Shown here: piece after piece, positions 7,641 to 15,056 of the stretch
How the letters are laid out: each line of letters starts with the position of its first letter
Numbering within the stretch: position 1 is the stretch's first letter
Source of the DNA: Chitinophagales bacterium
Lineage (GTDB): Bacteria; Bacteroidota; Bacteroidia; Chitinophagales; Saprospiraceae
Direction of reading: 5' to 3'
Assembly: GCA_013297745.1 (NCBI GenBank)
Contig: JAAFIM010000037.1
Location: forward strand, 1-33,943
Length of the DNA: 33,943 nt
Made by a program: the position numbers and the translations under genes
The notes under the pieces: generated by a model
The model's input: only the letters and a program-made list of their open reading frames with translations
The model's database searches: none
What the model was told of the DNA's origin: nothing

Positions 7641-8279
7641 TTATTTTACCTTTTTCAGCACGGCGGATTGGGAGGAAAAGACAGGCATTGATTTTACCTC
7701 AAACCCTTCTTGATTATACTCGCTAACCACTTTGGGAGCGGCGGTATAAATGTCATAAAATAGCAAATCGCCAAAGCGTTTGAACACACAGTTGTAATAA
7801 CTTCCGTTGACGGTGTAAAAATTGTAAAAAGTGTTGTCAAAATAGCTATTCTGTAATAAAATACCGTTATTTTCGTCCGTCCAATATTGAGGTGTGCCTT
7901 TAAAACTATCAGGTTGTACAAGTTTATAATCTTTAACCACGTTGCCATAGACGCTGCTGGTGTAGCCAACGCGCCAAACCCATTGATTAACTACAGGAGT
8001 GGTGTCAATTTCTACCACAAGTTTTACCCAATGGGGCGTATCGGGGCTATTAAGCGCGTACATTTTCATCGTACCTTCATAAACGCCCAACCAATCTTTT
8101 ATCGCGAGGTTGGGGCGAAGGTCGGGATTGTCGTGCCAATCTGTTAAGAAAGACAAACTTGAGTGGTCGCTGCTGATATAATGCTCAACTTTCTTATTTT
8201 TAGCCCCAGAATTGGGTTGATTTTGGCAAGAAAATAGAAAAAAACAAGCCCAAAAAATGATAAAAGATAAAAATTTCAT
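7641..8279 (-). CDS. Hypothetical lipoprotein (212 aa)
   Basis: The N-terminus MKFLSFIIFWACFFLFSCQN is a lipoprotein signal with the modified cysteine at Cys18. The mature part is rich in aromatic residues and beta-forming stretches (DWLGVYEGTMKMY, WVKLVVEID, QWVWRVGYTSS), suggesting a beta-barrel-like or lipocalin-like fold at the outer membrane. I do not recognise the family. It probably starts a two-gene unit with folC. A -7-like element lies on this strand at 8345-8352. Confidence 0.8.
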   Translation of the reverse strand: MKFLSFIIFWACFFLFSCQNQPNSGAKNKKVEHYISSDHSSLSFLTDWHDNPDLRPNLAIKDWLGVYEGTMKMYALNSPDTPHWVKLVVEIDTTPVVNQWVWRVGYTSSVYGNVVKDYKLVQPDSFKGTPQYWTDENNGILLQNSYFDNTFYNFYTVNGSYYNCVFKRFGDLLFYDIYTAAPKVVSEYNQEGFEVKSMPVFSSQSAVLKKVK

Positions 8280-8322
8280 AAAAGAATTTTGTTAAAGGGT
8301 GAATTAGATAGGATAAAAAGCG

Positions 8323-8330
8323 TATCTTTG
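8323..8330 (+). promoter_or_regulatory. Putative -7 element (TATCTTTG) for lipoprotein at 8412
   Basis: TATCTTTG followed by CGCG matches the Bacteroidota -7 consensus. It lies 81 bp before the start at 8412. No clear -33 element is seen. Confidence 0.5.
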
Positions 8331-8344
8331 CGCGCAATTGAGGG

Positions 8345-8352
8345 CAAAAGTA
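8345..8352 (-). promoter_or_regulatory. Putative -7 element (TACTTTTG) for lipoprotein/folC
   Basis: On the minus strand CAAAAGTA reads TACTTTTG, a match to TAnnTTTG, 65 bp before the start at 8279. A TTG at 8377-8375 lies 22 bases upstream, slightly far for a -33 element. The plus-strand element at 8323-8330 lies between this one and the gene, so the two promoters overlap head-on. Confidence 0.4.
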
Positions 8353-8411
8353 GAAATTTTTTAAAAACGCCATTCAATAGCTACCATTTCAACTCATAAT
8401 TTCAACTTAAA

Positions 8412-9068
8412 ATGTTAAAAACTATCCTTTTTTGGGCGGCAACTATCGCTTTATTCGCTGCTTGCAACCAACCCAGTACCAACGGCACAAATAATGAAAA
8501 CTCCAGCACTGAAGGCACAGACCCACAAGCTACAGAGGTTAAAAATTATAAAAAACCAGCCGAAAGTGTAAAAGATAAATGCGCCGCACCCACCAATATG
8601 CGCGAGTTGTCGGGCGGGATGGAAAAGTTATTTTATCAATTTACCAGCTCAAATGAAGCCAATTTATCTGTGTTTGGTATGGCCAACGCCAAATTGACCA
8701 AAAAAGAGGTGGTGGTTGTGGTAGATTTTATCCAGTTTAAGGATATGAATTGTACAGGAGAAAAAGTGCGTTACGGGGTGGGCGCAAGATTGTTTTTAAA
8801 CATCAAAAAAACCCAAGGGGGGATAAAAGTAACCGACTTGCCCAAATTGGCGGCTGGGGTAGAATTGGGTAGAGCTTCGGTAACTTACAGTATTAAAGTT
8901 ATCGGTCTCACAGGGGACAAAGTGCGGGCTGCTTTGCCCAACACGGGCGATTTTAACGTAGAGGCTTATGGGAAAGTGATGAGCGCAGTGGATAAAATTC
9001 AGATGTTGGCTTCAGATAATGAAGAGGGGGTAGTGGTAGAACCGCAGATTATTCCCGTATCTAATTAG
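8412..9068 (+). CDS. Hypothetical lipoprotein (218 aa)
   Basis: MLKTILFWAATIALFAACNQ is a lipoprotein signal with Cys18 as the modified residue, followed by a Ser/Thr/Asn/Gly-rich linker to about residue 45. The globular part has alternating hydrophobic strands (KEVVVVVDFIQF, VTYSIKVIGL) and two cysteines (CAAPT and MNCTGE) that could form a disulfide. I do not recognise the family. The stop codon TAG at 9066-9068 is provided by the first unit of a heptamer array, so the C-terminus may have been set by repeat insertion. Confidence 0.78.
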   Translation: MLKTILFWAATIALFAACNQPSTNGTNNENSSTEGTDPQATEVKNYKKPAESVKDKCAAPTNMRELSGGMEKLFYQFTSSNEANLSVFGMANAKLTKKEVVVVVDFIQFKDMNCTGEKVRYGVGARLFLNIKKTQGGIKVTDLPKLAAGVELGRASVTYSIKVIGLTGDKVRAALPNTGDFNVEAYGKVMSAVDKIQMLASDNEEGVVVEPQIIPVSN

Positions 9069-9101
9069 CGATTAGTTATTAGTGGTAAGTGGTTAGTGGT
9101 T
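9067..9101 (+). repeat. Heptamer repeat array, left arm of element B
   Basis: Five units, AGCGATT, AGTTATT, AGTGGTA, AGTGGTT and AGTGGTT, follow directly on the lipoprotein gene and include the last two bases of its stop codon. Confidence 0.8.
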
Positions 9102-9172
9102 TATAAAAGCTCTTTAATGAATAATCAAACACTAAATGTAAATAATTAGCGGTAATATCTTTTTATCTCTTC

Positions 9173-9286
9173 ATAATCCCCGTGTTTTACACGGGGCAAT
9201 TGCCGTTCAACCCCTTCGGGGTTGGCAAAATAAAACCCCAACGGGGTTTAACAGAAATAACCCCGCGTTACAACGCGGGGAAAACG
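9173..9286. repeat. 114-bp four-hairpin repeat block, copy B
   Basis: This block has the same length and order of four hairpins as copy A at 5764-5877, in the same orientation. Its fourth hairpin is perfect here (CCCGCGTT with AACGCGGG), whereas copy A has a mismatch, so copy B may be nearer the parent sequence. Confidence 0.88.
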
Positions 9287-9342
9287 GTAAAAAAATATCC
9301 CATTAAGATTATTTAATCCCTAATAATCTCTTTCTCTTACTT

Positions 9343-9384
9343 GACAACTAACAACTCACCACTAATAACTAACAACTAATAACT
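9343..9384 (-). repeat. Heptamer repeat array, right arm of element B (inverted)
   Basis: Six units of the AACAACT/AATAACT type, inverted relative to 9067-9101, end 12 bp before the start codon of the permease gene at 9397. Confidence 0.8.
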
Positions 9385-9396
9385 AATACGCAGATA

Positions 9397-10812
9397 ATGG
9401 TTAAAAAAATTGACCTTTTAGTTATCCGAATGTTTATTTCGCCTTTTTTGACCTGGTTTTTGGTGGCTGTGTTTGTGTTTAATATGCAATTTTTGTGGAA
9501 ATACATAGACGACATTATCGGCAAAGGGTTGGAAGTTTGGATAATTTTAGAGCTGTTGTTTTATCAAGCCTTAGCGATGATACCCAAAGCGATGATATTT
9601 GCTACAGCATTGGCTTCGGTGATGACTTTGGGCAATTTATCCGAACATTATGAGCTAGCGGCGATGAAGTCTGCTGGCTTATCTTTGCTTAGGGTGATGC
9701 GTCCGCTAATGTGGGCAATAGGGTTTGTAGCTTTAAGTTCATTTATTATATCCAATTACGCCATACCGGTAGCATCGTTGAAGTTTAAAGCGAGATTATT
9801 TGATATAAGAAAGCAAAAACCCGCCCTTAATTTAGAATCGGGTAAGTTTAACGACGATTTCAAAGACTTTTCTATCTATATTGGGAACAAAGACCCCCAA
9901 ACGCAGTTATTGGAGCAGGTAAGATTGTACGACCACACTAAAGCGCAAGGGAATGTTAGCCAAACCAACGCCAAAAAGGGCGAATTGTTTTTTACCAAAG
10001 ATGAACGTTATCTGGTGGTGAAGCTATACGAGGGCGAAAGGCAAGAAGAACGCGCTTTCCAACCCAACAAAGCGAACAAATACCCCTATTTGCGGATAGC
10101 GTTTAAGGAATACACCAGCTTGTTTGATATGCAACAGTTTGACACCAAACAAACCAACGAGGACGCTTTTGGCAGTCATCCCACTTTGTTGAGTATAGGG
10201 CAGTTGATAGATGCGATGGATTCTATAGATTTGCGGAAAGGGAGAAAAGTTGATGAATTGCAGCGCACCACAGAAACATTTTTTTACGCGCGGCGGGACA
10301 CAGGCGAGCGCGCTTCAGCACCCAAAGAGTTGAGCCGTCCTTATTTGCCCAACAATATCAATGACAAAGACAACAATATAGATTTTTATTCTACTATCAG
10401 CAAAGAAGAGTTGAAAACTGCCTATGGAAGAGCCGTCTCTGTGGCGAGGTCTGTATTAAGCCAAGCCGAAAATGCAAAAAAAAGTATAAGCAGTATCAAA
10501 GAGAACAAAGCCGAGTTTGAGAACGAAATACATCAAAAGATAATGAACGCTTTAGCCTGTTTGTTGTTTTTATTCGTGGGCGCGCCTATGGGAGCTATTA
10601 TCAGAAAGGGGGGATTTGGGTTGCCCGTGTTGGTAGCTTTTGTGTTTTTTATGGCTTTTTTTGTGCTAAATCTAATGGGCGAACACTTATCCAAGAATGC
10701 GATAACTCCCTGTTGGATAGGCGCATGGCTGCCTGTTATGGTTTTGTTTCCTATAGCAATTTGGCTAACCTACAAAGCGTTGAAAGATAAGCCTGTGTTT
10801 AGTATGCGTTGA
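9397..10812 (+). CDS. LptF/LptG family permease (YjgP/YjgQ)
   Basis: LptF and LptG are the inner-membrane parts of the LptB2FG ABC transporter that extracts lipopolysaccharide for transport to the outer membrane. The 471-aa product starts with a basic DLLVIRMFISPFLTWF segment and a first helix typical of the family. It has MIFATALASVMTLGNLSEHYELAAMKSAGLS near 65-95, a central soluble periplasmic domain (about 130-370) and three C-terminal membrane helices with FVGAPMGAIIRKGGFGLPV. The sequence does not decide between LptF and LptG. It is the first gene of a plus-strand run; the next gene starts 4 bp after its stop. A heptamer array sits directly upstream where a promoter would be expected. 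Confidence 0.9.
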   Translation: MVKKIDLLVIRMFISPFLTWFLVAVFVFNMQFLWKYIDDIIGKGLEVWIILELLFYQALAMIPKAMIFATALASVMTLGNLSEHYELAAMKSAGLSLLRVMRPLMWAIGFVALSSFIISNYAIPVASLKFKARLFDIRKQKPALNLESGKFNDDFKDFSIYIGNKDPQTQLLEQVRLYDHTKAQGNVSQTNAKKGELFFTKDERYLVVKLYEGERQEERAFQPNKANKYPYLRIAFKEYTSLFDMQQFDTKQTNEDAFGSHPTLLSIGQLIDAMDSIDLRKGRKVDELQRTTETFFYARRDTGERASAPKELSRPYLPNNINDKDNNIDFYSTISKEELKTAYGRAVSVARSVLSQAENAKKSISSIKENKAEFENEIHQKIMNALACLLFLFVGAPMGAIIRKGGFGLPVLVAFVFFMAFFVLNLMGEHLSKNAITPCWIGAWLPVMVLFPIAIWLTYKALKDKPVFSMR

Positions 10813-10816
10813 TAAA

Positions 10817-11470
10817 ATGAGTTTTAAAATGAGTATTTTGTCCAAGTCTAATTTAAGTTTTTTTATCCTATTTGCTATAATTTGGTTAATAGCGGCTTAT
10901 TGTTCAGTGTTATTTCCCAAAGGTGAAGAATTATTGAATGTGGCTAAATATAGAACCACAATAGGAGATTTTTTATTCCCAATAATTACTTTGTTGGGAG
11001 AAGCTTATGTGTATATTATCGCGGCGTTAATTTTTTTGATACAAAAAAAACAACCTCAAGTATTAACTATAGGGATATTAGGCCTAGGCGCGGCTTTGTT
11101 GAGTTATGGAGCCAAAACTTGGTTTGCTGCACCGCGTCCAAAAGTGTATTTTGAGCAGATATTGCAACGTCCAGAGTTAATTTCGCAGATAGAAGGGGTA
11201 GATTTGGCGAATAGTTTTACCAGCAGTTTTCCTTCGGGGCATACATTAGCCGCTTTTGCCTTCTATACTTTTATCGCCTTGCAACAAAAGACCATATTTT
11301 TAAAAATAAGTTTATTGATAACCGCTATAGCTGTGGGTTTCTCGCGTATGTACCTATTCCAACACTTTATAACCGATGTGGTTTGGGGGGCTTTAATTGG
11401 GCTGCTGTGGGCTGTATTGGTTGATTGGGGTTATAGGCAGAAAACAACCAAAAATCTCATAAAAATATAG
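10817..11470 (+). CDS. PAP2-family membrane phosphatase
   Basis: The 217-aa membrane protein carries all three signatures of the PAP2/type 2 phosphatidic acid phosphatase superfamily: K100-x6-R107P108, FPSGH at 138-142 and S176R177-x5-H183-x3-D187. Members dephosphorylate lipid phosphates such as undecaprenyl pyrophosphate, lipid A or phosphatidylglycerol phosphate at the membrane. About five membrane segments are visible. The position directly after an LptF/G-type gene (4 bp gap) favours a role in envelope lipid metabolism, but the substrate cannot be read from the sequence. A second ATG at 10829 is an alternative start. Confidence 0.9.
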   Translation: MSFKMSILSKSNLSFFILFAIIWLIAAYCSVLFPKGEELLNVAKYRTTIGDFLFPIITLLGEAYVYIIAALIFLIQKKQPQVLTIGILGLGAALLSYGAKTWFAAPRPKVYFEQILQRPELISQIEGVDLANSFTSSFPSGHTLAAFAFYTFIALQQKTIFLKISLLITAIAVGFSRMYLFQHFITDVVWGALIGLLWAVLVDWGYRQKTTKNLIKI

Positions 11471-11481
11471 ATAAAATAAGA

Positions 11482-12237
11482 ATGCAGTTAAACGCTTTTA
11501 TCCCTGCTGCGGGCTTGGGTACAAGATTAGCCCCGCTTACTTTGGATAAGCCTAAAGCTTTGGTCGTTGTGCGGGGAAAAACCTTATTGGAGTGGGTTAT
11601 AGATAAATTGTACCAATTGGGTATAAATAATTTTATCATCAATATACATTATTATAGCGCGCAGATAGTTGATTTTGTCCAACAAATAAGCGGTAATTAT
11701 CCCCTTGCTCGTTTTATTTTCTCTGATGAAAGTGACGAATTATTAGATACGGGTGGAGCTATAAAAAAAGTGGCGAACTTGTACACGGATAAAATTATTG
11801 ACAACAATTATCCTTTATTGGTCTACAACTGTGATATTTTATCCAATATTGATATCGAAGCTATGTATAATTATCACATCAAAGCGCAAGCTTTTATCAG
11901 TTTGGCGGTGAGGGAAAGAGAAAGCAGCAGACAGTTTATTTTCAACCATAACAACGAGCTAATCGGTTGGGAAAATGCCAAGACACAAGCGCAGATTTTT
12001 GCTAGAGATAGCCAAAACGCAACCAATCAAAATTATAAAAAAGCAGCATTTAGCGGCATACATATTTTATCCCCGCAAGCGTTTGATTATTTGCCCAAAG
12101 CGCGTATATTTGCTACTAAAGACTGGTATTTAGATTTAGCTAAAAATAATAATTTATTAGCTTATTACCACAACGAAGACAGTTGGGAAGATGTGGGGCG
12201 TTATGCAGATTGGGAGCGTTTGAATAAACCTGTTTGA
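11482..12237 (+). CDS. Sugar-phosphate nucleotidyltransferase
   Basis: This is a GT-A-fold nucleotidyltransferase of 251 aa. The N-terminus has the nucleotide loop AAGLGTRLAPLT (9-20), KPKAL (23-27), DTGGAI at 89-94 and the metal-binding aspartate in YNCDILSN (Asp118). The C-terminal part has FSGIHILSP and ends with WEDVGRYADW. The size and the GG-AI motif resemble the MurU/mannose-1-phosphate guanylyltransferase group, which activates sugar 1-phosphates for envelope polymers. The exact sugar and nucleotide are undetermined. It lies 11 bp after the PAP2 gene. Confidence 0.88.
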   Translation: MQLNAFIPAAGLGTRLAPLTLDKPKALVVVRGKTLLEWVIDKLYQLGINNFIINIHYYSAQIVDFVQQISGNYPLARFIFSDESDELLDTGGAIKKVANLYTDKIIDNNYPLLVYNCDILSNIDIEAMYNYHIKAQAFISLAVRERESSRQFIFNHNNELIGWENAKTQAQIFARDSQNATNQNYKKAAFSGIHILSPQAFDYLPKARIFATKDWYLDLAKNNNLLAYYHNEDSWEDVGRYADWERLNKPV

Positions 12238-12270
12238 AATCAATTCATAAACCAATAAAATAACTATATT

Positions 12271-13326
12271 ATGTATAACAAATTAAAATATATAGGCGCT
12301 TATGTTGTGCCTGCGGCTTTGTTCATATCTTTATATTTTGCTGCTTGGTGGAGTTATGGGGGGTTGATATTAGCCTTTGTTATTATACCTTTTTTGGAGT
12401 TATTTTTGCCCAAAGATATAGAAAATTTTGATGATACGACCGAACAAAATACAACTCAAGAGCCAATTTATAGTTGGTATTTGTATTTTAATGTGCCGTT
12501 ATTATATGGGGGATTGGCTTGGTATGTTTATAAAATAGCTTATACAGAGTTGGCTACATACGAAACGGTAGGGCTTACGCTGACTATGGGGATAGCTTTG
12601 GGGGTTATGGGTATTAATGTAGCGCACGAATTGGGGCATAAATCCACCTGGTATGAACAATTGATGGCAAAAATGTTGTTGTTGCCTAACTTTTATATGC
12701 ACTTTTTTATCGAACACAACCGCGGGCATCACGTCAACATCGCTACAGATGAAGACCCTGCTTCTTCGCGGTTGAATGAGTGGGTTTATGCGTTTTGGTT
12801 GCGTTCTGTGTTGGGGGGGTATTTATCTGCTTGGCATTTGGAAATTAATCGGTTAAAATATATTAACAAATCCTTTTTTTCGGTAGAAAATGAGATGTTG
12901 TGGTATCATTTTTGGCAAAGTTTATATTTTGGATTAGTTTTATATTTTTTGGGTTTACAGATAGCCTTATTGATTTTGGCGGCTGGCTTGGTGGGGATTT
13001 TATTGCTCGAAACGGTTAATTATATTGAGCATTATGGTTTGCGCAGGCAAAAATTAGCCTCTGGGCGTTATGAGCGGGTACAACCTTATCACTCTTGGAA
13101 CGCTGATTATGTGCTGGGTAGGATAGTTTTGTATGAACTGACCCGCCACAGTGACCACCATTACAAAGCGGCGCGAAAATACCAAATTTTACGCCATTTG
13201 GAAAGCCCCCAATTGCCTATGGGTTATCCAGCGGCTATGTTGTTGTCTTTGTTTCCCCCACTTTGGTTTTGGGCTATGAACCCCAAAGTTGAATACTATC
13301 GCCAGCAGTTGCCTTTGGCGGGATAA
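12271..13326 (+). CDS. alkB: AlkB-type alkane 1-monooxygenase
   Basis: The product is an integral-membrane non-haem diiron hydroxylase. All signatures of the AlkB family are present: HELGHK at 119-124, EHNRGHH at 148-154, NYIEHYGL at 250-257 and LTRHSDHH at 290-297 (usually LQRHSDHH). NYxEHYGL separates AlkB from fatty acid desaturases, which have the other histidine boxes with different spacing. Several membrane segments lie between the boxes. It is 351 aa, about 50 shorter than Pseudomonas AlkB. Known enzymes oxidise terminal methyl groups of alkanes with rubredoxin as electron donor; no rubredoxin or rubredoxin reductase gene is in this window. The substrate could be an alkane, a fatty acid or another lipid. 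Confidence 0.92.
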   Translation: MYNKLKYIGAYVVPAALFISLYFAAWWSYGGLILAFVIIPFLELFLPKDIENFDDTTEQNTTQEPIYSWYLYFNVPLLYGGLAWYVYKIAYTELATYETVGLTLTMGIALGVMGINVAHELGHKSTWYEQLMAKMLLLPNFYMHFFIEHNRGHHVNIATDEDPASSRLNEWVYAFWLRSVLGGYLSAWHLEINRLKYINKSFFSVENEMLWYHFWQSLYFGLVLYFLGLQIALLILAAGLVGILLLETVNYIEHYGLRRQKLASGRYERVQPYHSWNADYVLGRIVLYELTRHSDHHYKAARKYQILRHLESPQLPMGYPAAMLLSLFPPLWFWAMNPKVEYYRQQLPLAG

Positions 13327-13443
13327 AATTTAGCTTTTTTATACTAAAATGGTATTTATTAGCAAATTTTATAAACATTTTTATAGTTTTGGGGTTTTTT
13401 GAGGTATAATACATTAAAATTTACTTTTTTAGCAATCAATATA

Positions 13444-14115
13444 ATGGAAACTCCCTCAAATAGCCCCAAAGCTAAGACAAAGTCTAGCAAGGCTTTTTTA
13501 GTTGCTGCCGCTTTATTTTTGGTCATCGCGCCCGTGCTCACCGTATCTTTTTCTAAGTTTGGTTTAGATAGATTTAGACAAGCCAAAGTGGAGATGGAAT
13601 TGTTGAAGGATTCTATCCGTTTGGATAGTTTTGTGGCGATAAGCAGCAGCGCTGATACTTTTAGCAACTTATCTATAAAGGGCAGATTGGCTATTTTTCA
13701 TTTTTTTGAGGATAATAACTCTCCAGCTTGGGCTGAAATGCGACGCGTGCAGCGAGAATATACCAAAGAAAAGCAAGATAATTTGAAACTCTTATATTTG
13801 TCTTTACCCTTACTTGATAGTGGGCTTGTGGCAGACAACGCGGTAAAAATGGACAGTACAAATTGGTTTGTTTTAGACCAAAATATAACCACCAAAATGC
13901 TATTGGATAAAGCCAAAATTAAGCCTGAAGATGCAAAATATCAACTTTTATTGGTTGATGCGCGGGGTTATCTGTGCAAAATTTATGACAGTAGAAAAAA
14001 AGACGACATCAACCAAATGCTGCGGCATATTTCTATAGTGATGCCGAAAACTCGCCGCAAAAAATATGTGTACAGAAAAGATAATACTTTTTTTGAAAAT
14101 GAAGAAAATAGCTAA
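13444..14115 (+). CDS. SCO1/SenC-like membrane protein without copper ligands
   Basis: The 223-aa product has an N-terminal membrane anchor (about 16-36) and a thioredoxin-like domain. It is followed by a DUF420 gene and a small CxxC protein, the order seen after cytochrome oxidase assembly genes in Bacteroidota, where an SCO copper chaperone occupies this position. The segment RLAIFHFFEDNNSPAWAEM (81-99) aligns with the SCO strand that normally ends in CPxxC; both cysteines are absent. The only cysteine is Cys178 in VDARGYLCKIYD. Copper delivery is therefore unlikely by the usual mechanism. The ATG at 13444 was chosen over an upstream TTG at 13399 because it directly precedes a basic segment and the membrane helix. 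Confidence 0.6.
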   Translation: METPSNSPKAKTKSSKAFLVAAALFLVIAPVLTVSFSKFGLDRFRQAKVEMELLKDSIRLDSFVAISSSADTFSNLSIKGRLAIFHFFEDNNSPAWAEMRRVQREYTKEKQDNLKLLYLSLPLLDSGLVADNAVKMDSTNWFVLDQNITTKMLLDKAKIKPEDAKYQLLLVDARGYLCKIYDSRKKDDINQMLRHISIVMPKTRRKKYVYRKDNTFFENEENS

Positions 14116-14148
14116 CTGATTAGCAAAATATATTAAAATTAATTCACT

Positions 14149-14691
14149 ATGGAAACACATAGCCAAAAACTACCTGATGCCTACCAAAAATTAAGTCTTT
14201 GGGTTAAAATAATCTCTGTTTTTTTGCCTGTAGCTGTGGCGATTTTGTTCGGGATAAAATTACCTTTAGAACTACCTTTTGATAAGCATTTACTACCGTT
14301 TATCAACGCCATTATCAACGGCACAAGCACAGTTTTGCTAATAGCTGCGCTCGTTGCGGTCAAATATAACCGAATAGGTTTGCACAAAAGGCTAATTTAT
14401 GCGACGATGTTATTGTCTGTCGTTTTCTTACTTTTGTACGTATTTTACCACCTGATTAGCGAGCCAACCCGATATACAGGCGATTATGGAATGGTTTATT
14501 TTCCGCTATTGATTGTGCATATCATAGCCGCAGCCATACAACCGCCCTTTGTATTATATGCCTTTTTGTATGCTTATACCAATCAAATAGAGAAACACAA
14601 AAAATTGGTCAAAATAAGTTATCCGCTTTGGCTTTTTGTGGCTGTATCTGGGGTGGTTTGTTATTTAATGATTTCTCCTTTTTATCAATAA
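14149..14691 (+). CDS. DUF420 membrane protein
   Basis: The 180-aa protein has about five membrane segments. It carries conserved His residues at the ends of helices (GIKLPLELPFDKHLLPFINAIINGTS, HKRLIYATM, FYHLISEPTRYTG, LLIVHIIAA), a pattern typical of DUF420. Genes of this family lie beside cytochrome c oxidase assembly genes in Bacteroidota and Bacillota; the biochemical role is not established. It sits 33 bp after the SCO-like gene and 22 bp before the small membrane protein, forming a conserved trio. No oxidase subunit is visible in the window. Confidence 0.85.
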   Translation: METHSQKLPDAYQKLSLWVKIISVFLPVAVAILFGIKLPLELPFDKHLLPFINAIINGTSTVLLIAALVAVKYNRIGLHKRLIYATMLLSVVFLLLYVFYHLISEPTRYTGDYGMVYFPLLIVHIIAAAIQPPFVLYAFLYAYTNQIEKHKKLVKISYPLWLFVAVSGVVCYLMISPFYQ

Positions 14692-14713
14692 ATTTAAAAT
14701 TAATCGCTTAATT

Positions 14714-14968
14714 ATGAAAGTATTAGGTATTGTTTTGTTTGTCTTGGTAAGTATGTTTGTAGCCACTGACTTATCTGCCCAATGTGCTATGTGCAAGGCC
14801 AACGCCGATGCGAGCAACGCTTCTGGATTTAATGCGGGAATTTTGTATATGCTTTCCTTGCCTTATGTTATGATAGGCACGATAGGTTATTTTTGGTGGA
14901 GAAACCGCCAACAGATAGAGAATGCAGAGCAAGAAGCAGAAGTGTTGAAATTGCTAAAAAACGGATAA
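14714..14968 (+). CDS. Small CAMCK-motif membrane protein
   Basis: The 84-aa product begins with a signal-like segment ending at LSAQ. A CAMCKANADAS motif with two cysteines three apart follows, then a membrane segment (about 45-62) and a charged C-terminal tail. I recall similar small proteins following DUF420 genes in Bacteroidota respiratory clusters. The Cys pair could bind a metal or be redox-active on the periplasmic side, which is inference. It ends the plus-strand unit, with a terminator 15 bp after the stop. Confidence 0.75.
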   Translation: MKVLGIVLFVLVSMFVATDLSAQCAMCKANADASNASGFNAGILYMLSLPYVMIGTIGYFWWRNRQQIENAEQEAEVLKLLKNG

Positions 14969-14982
14969 AAAATTTACTTTAT

Positions 14983-15013
14983 AGCCTTTCTTTTATAGAA
15001 AGGCTTTTTTTTT
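14983..15013 (+). terminator. Intrinsic terminator after the DUF420 cluster
   Basis: AGCCTTTC (14983-14990) pairs with GAAAGGCT (14998-15005) over a 7-base loop and runs into T residues. Confidence 0.9.
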
Positions 15014-15025
15014 GTAAAAAAAAAC

Positions 15026-15033
15026 TATTTTTG
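15026..15033 (+). promoter_or_regulatory. Putative -7 element (TATTTTTG) for panC
   Basis: TATTTTTG followed by CGCC matches TAnnTTTG and lies 23 bp before the panC start, directly after the preceding terminator. No -33 element at the standard spacing is clear. Confidence 0.5.
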
Positions 15034-15056
15034 CGCCCGAATTTAGCTTTTTTAAT

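Larger units (their letters stand above)
9067..9384. other. Composite intergenic repeat element B
   Basis: The 328-bp gap between two plus-strand genes holds no gene. It contains a heptamer array (9067-9101), about 70 bp of A/T-rich sequence, the four-hairpin block (9173-9286) and an inverted heptamer array (9343-9384). This repeats the plan of the element at 5511-6296 without the tandem array and without the GTAGAGAC and GGGCAAAC palindromes. Confidence 0.65.

Noticed and set aside
12271-13326. Fatty acid desaturase instead of AlkB
   Set aside because: The NYIEHYGL and RHSDHH motifs and the spacing of the histidine boxes are specific to AlkB-type monooxygenases.
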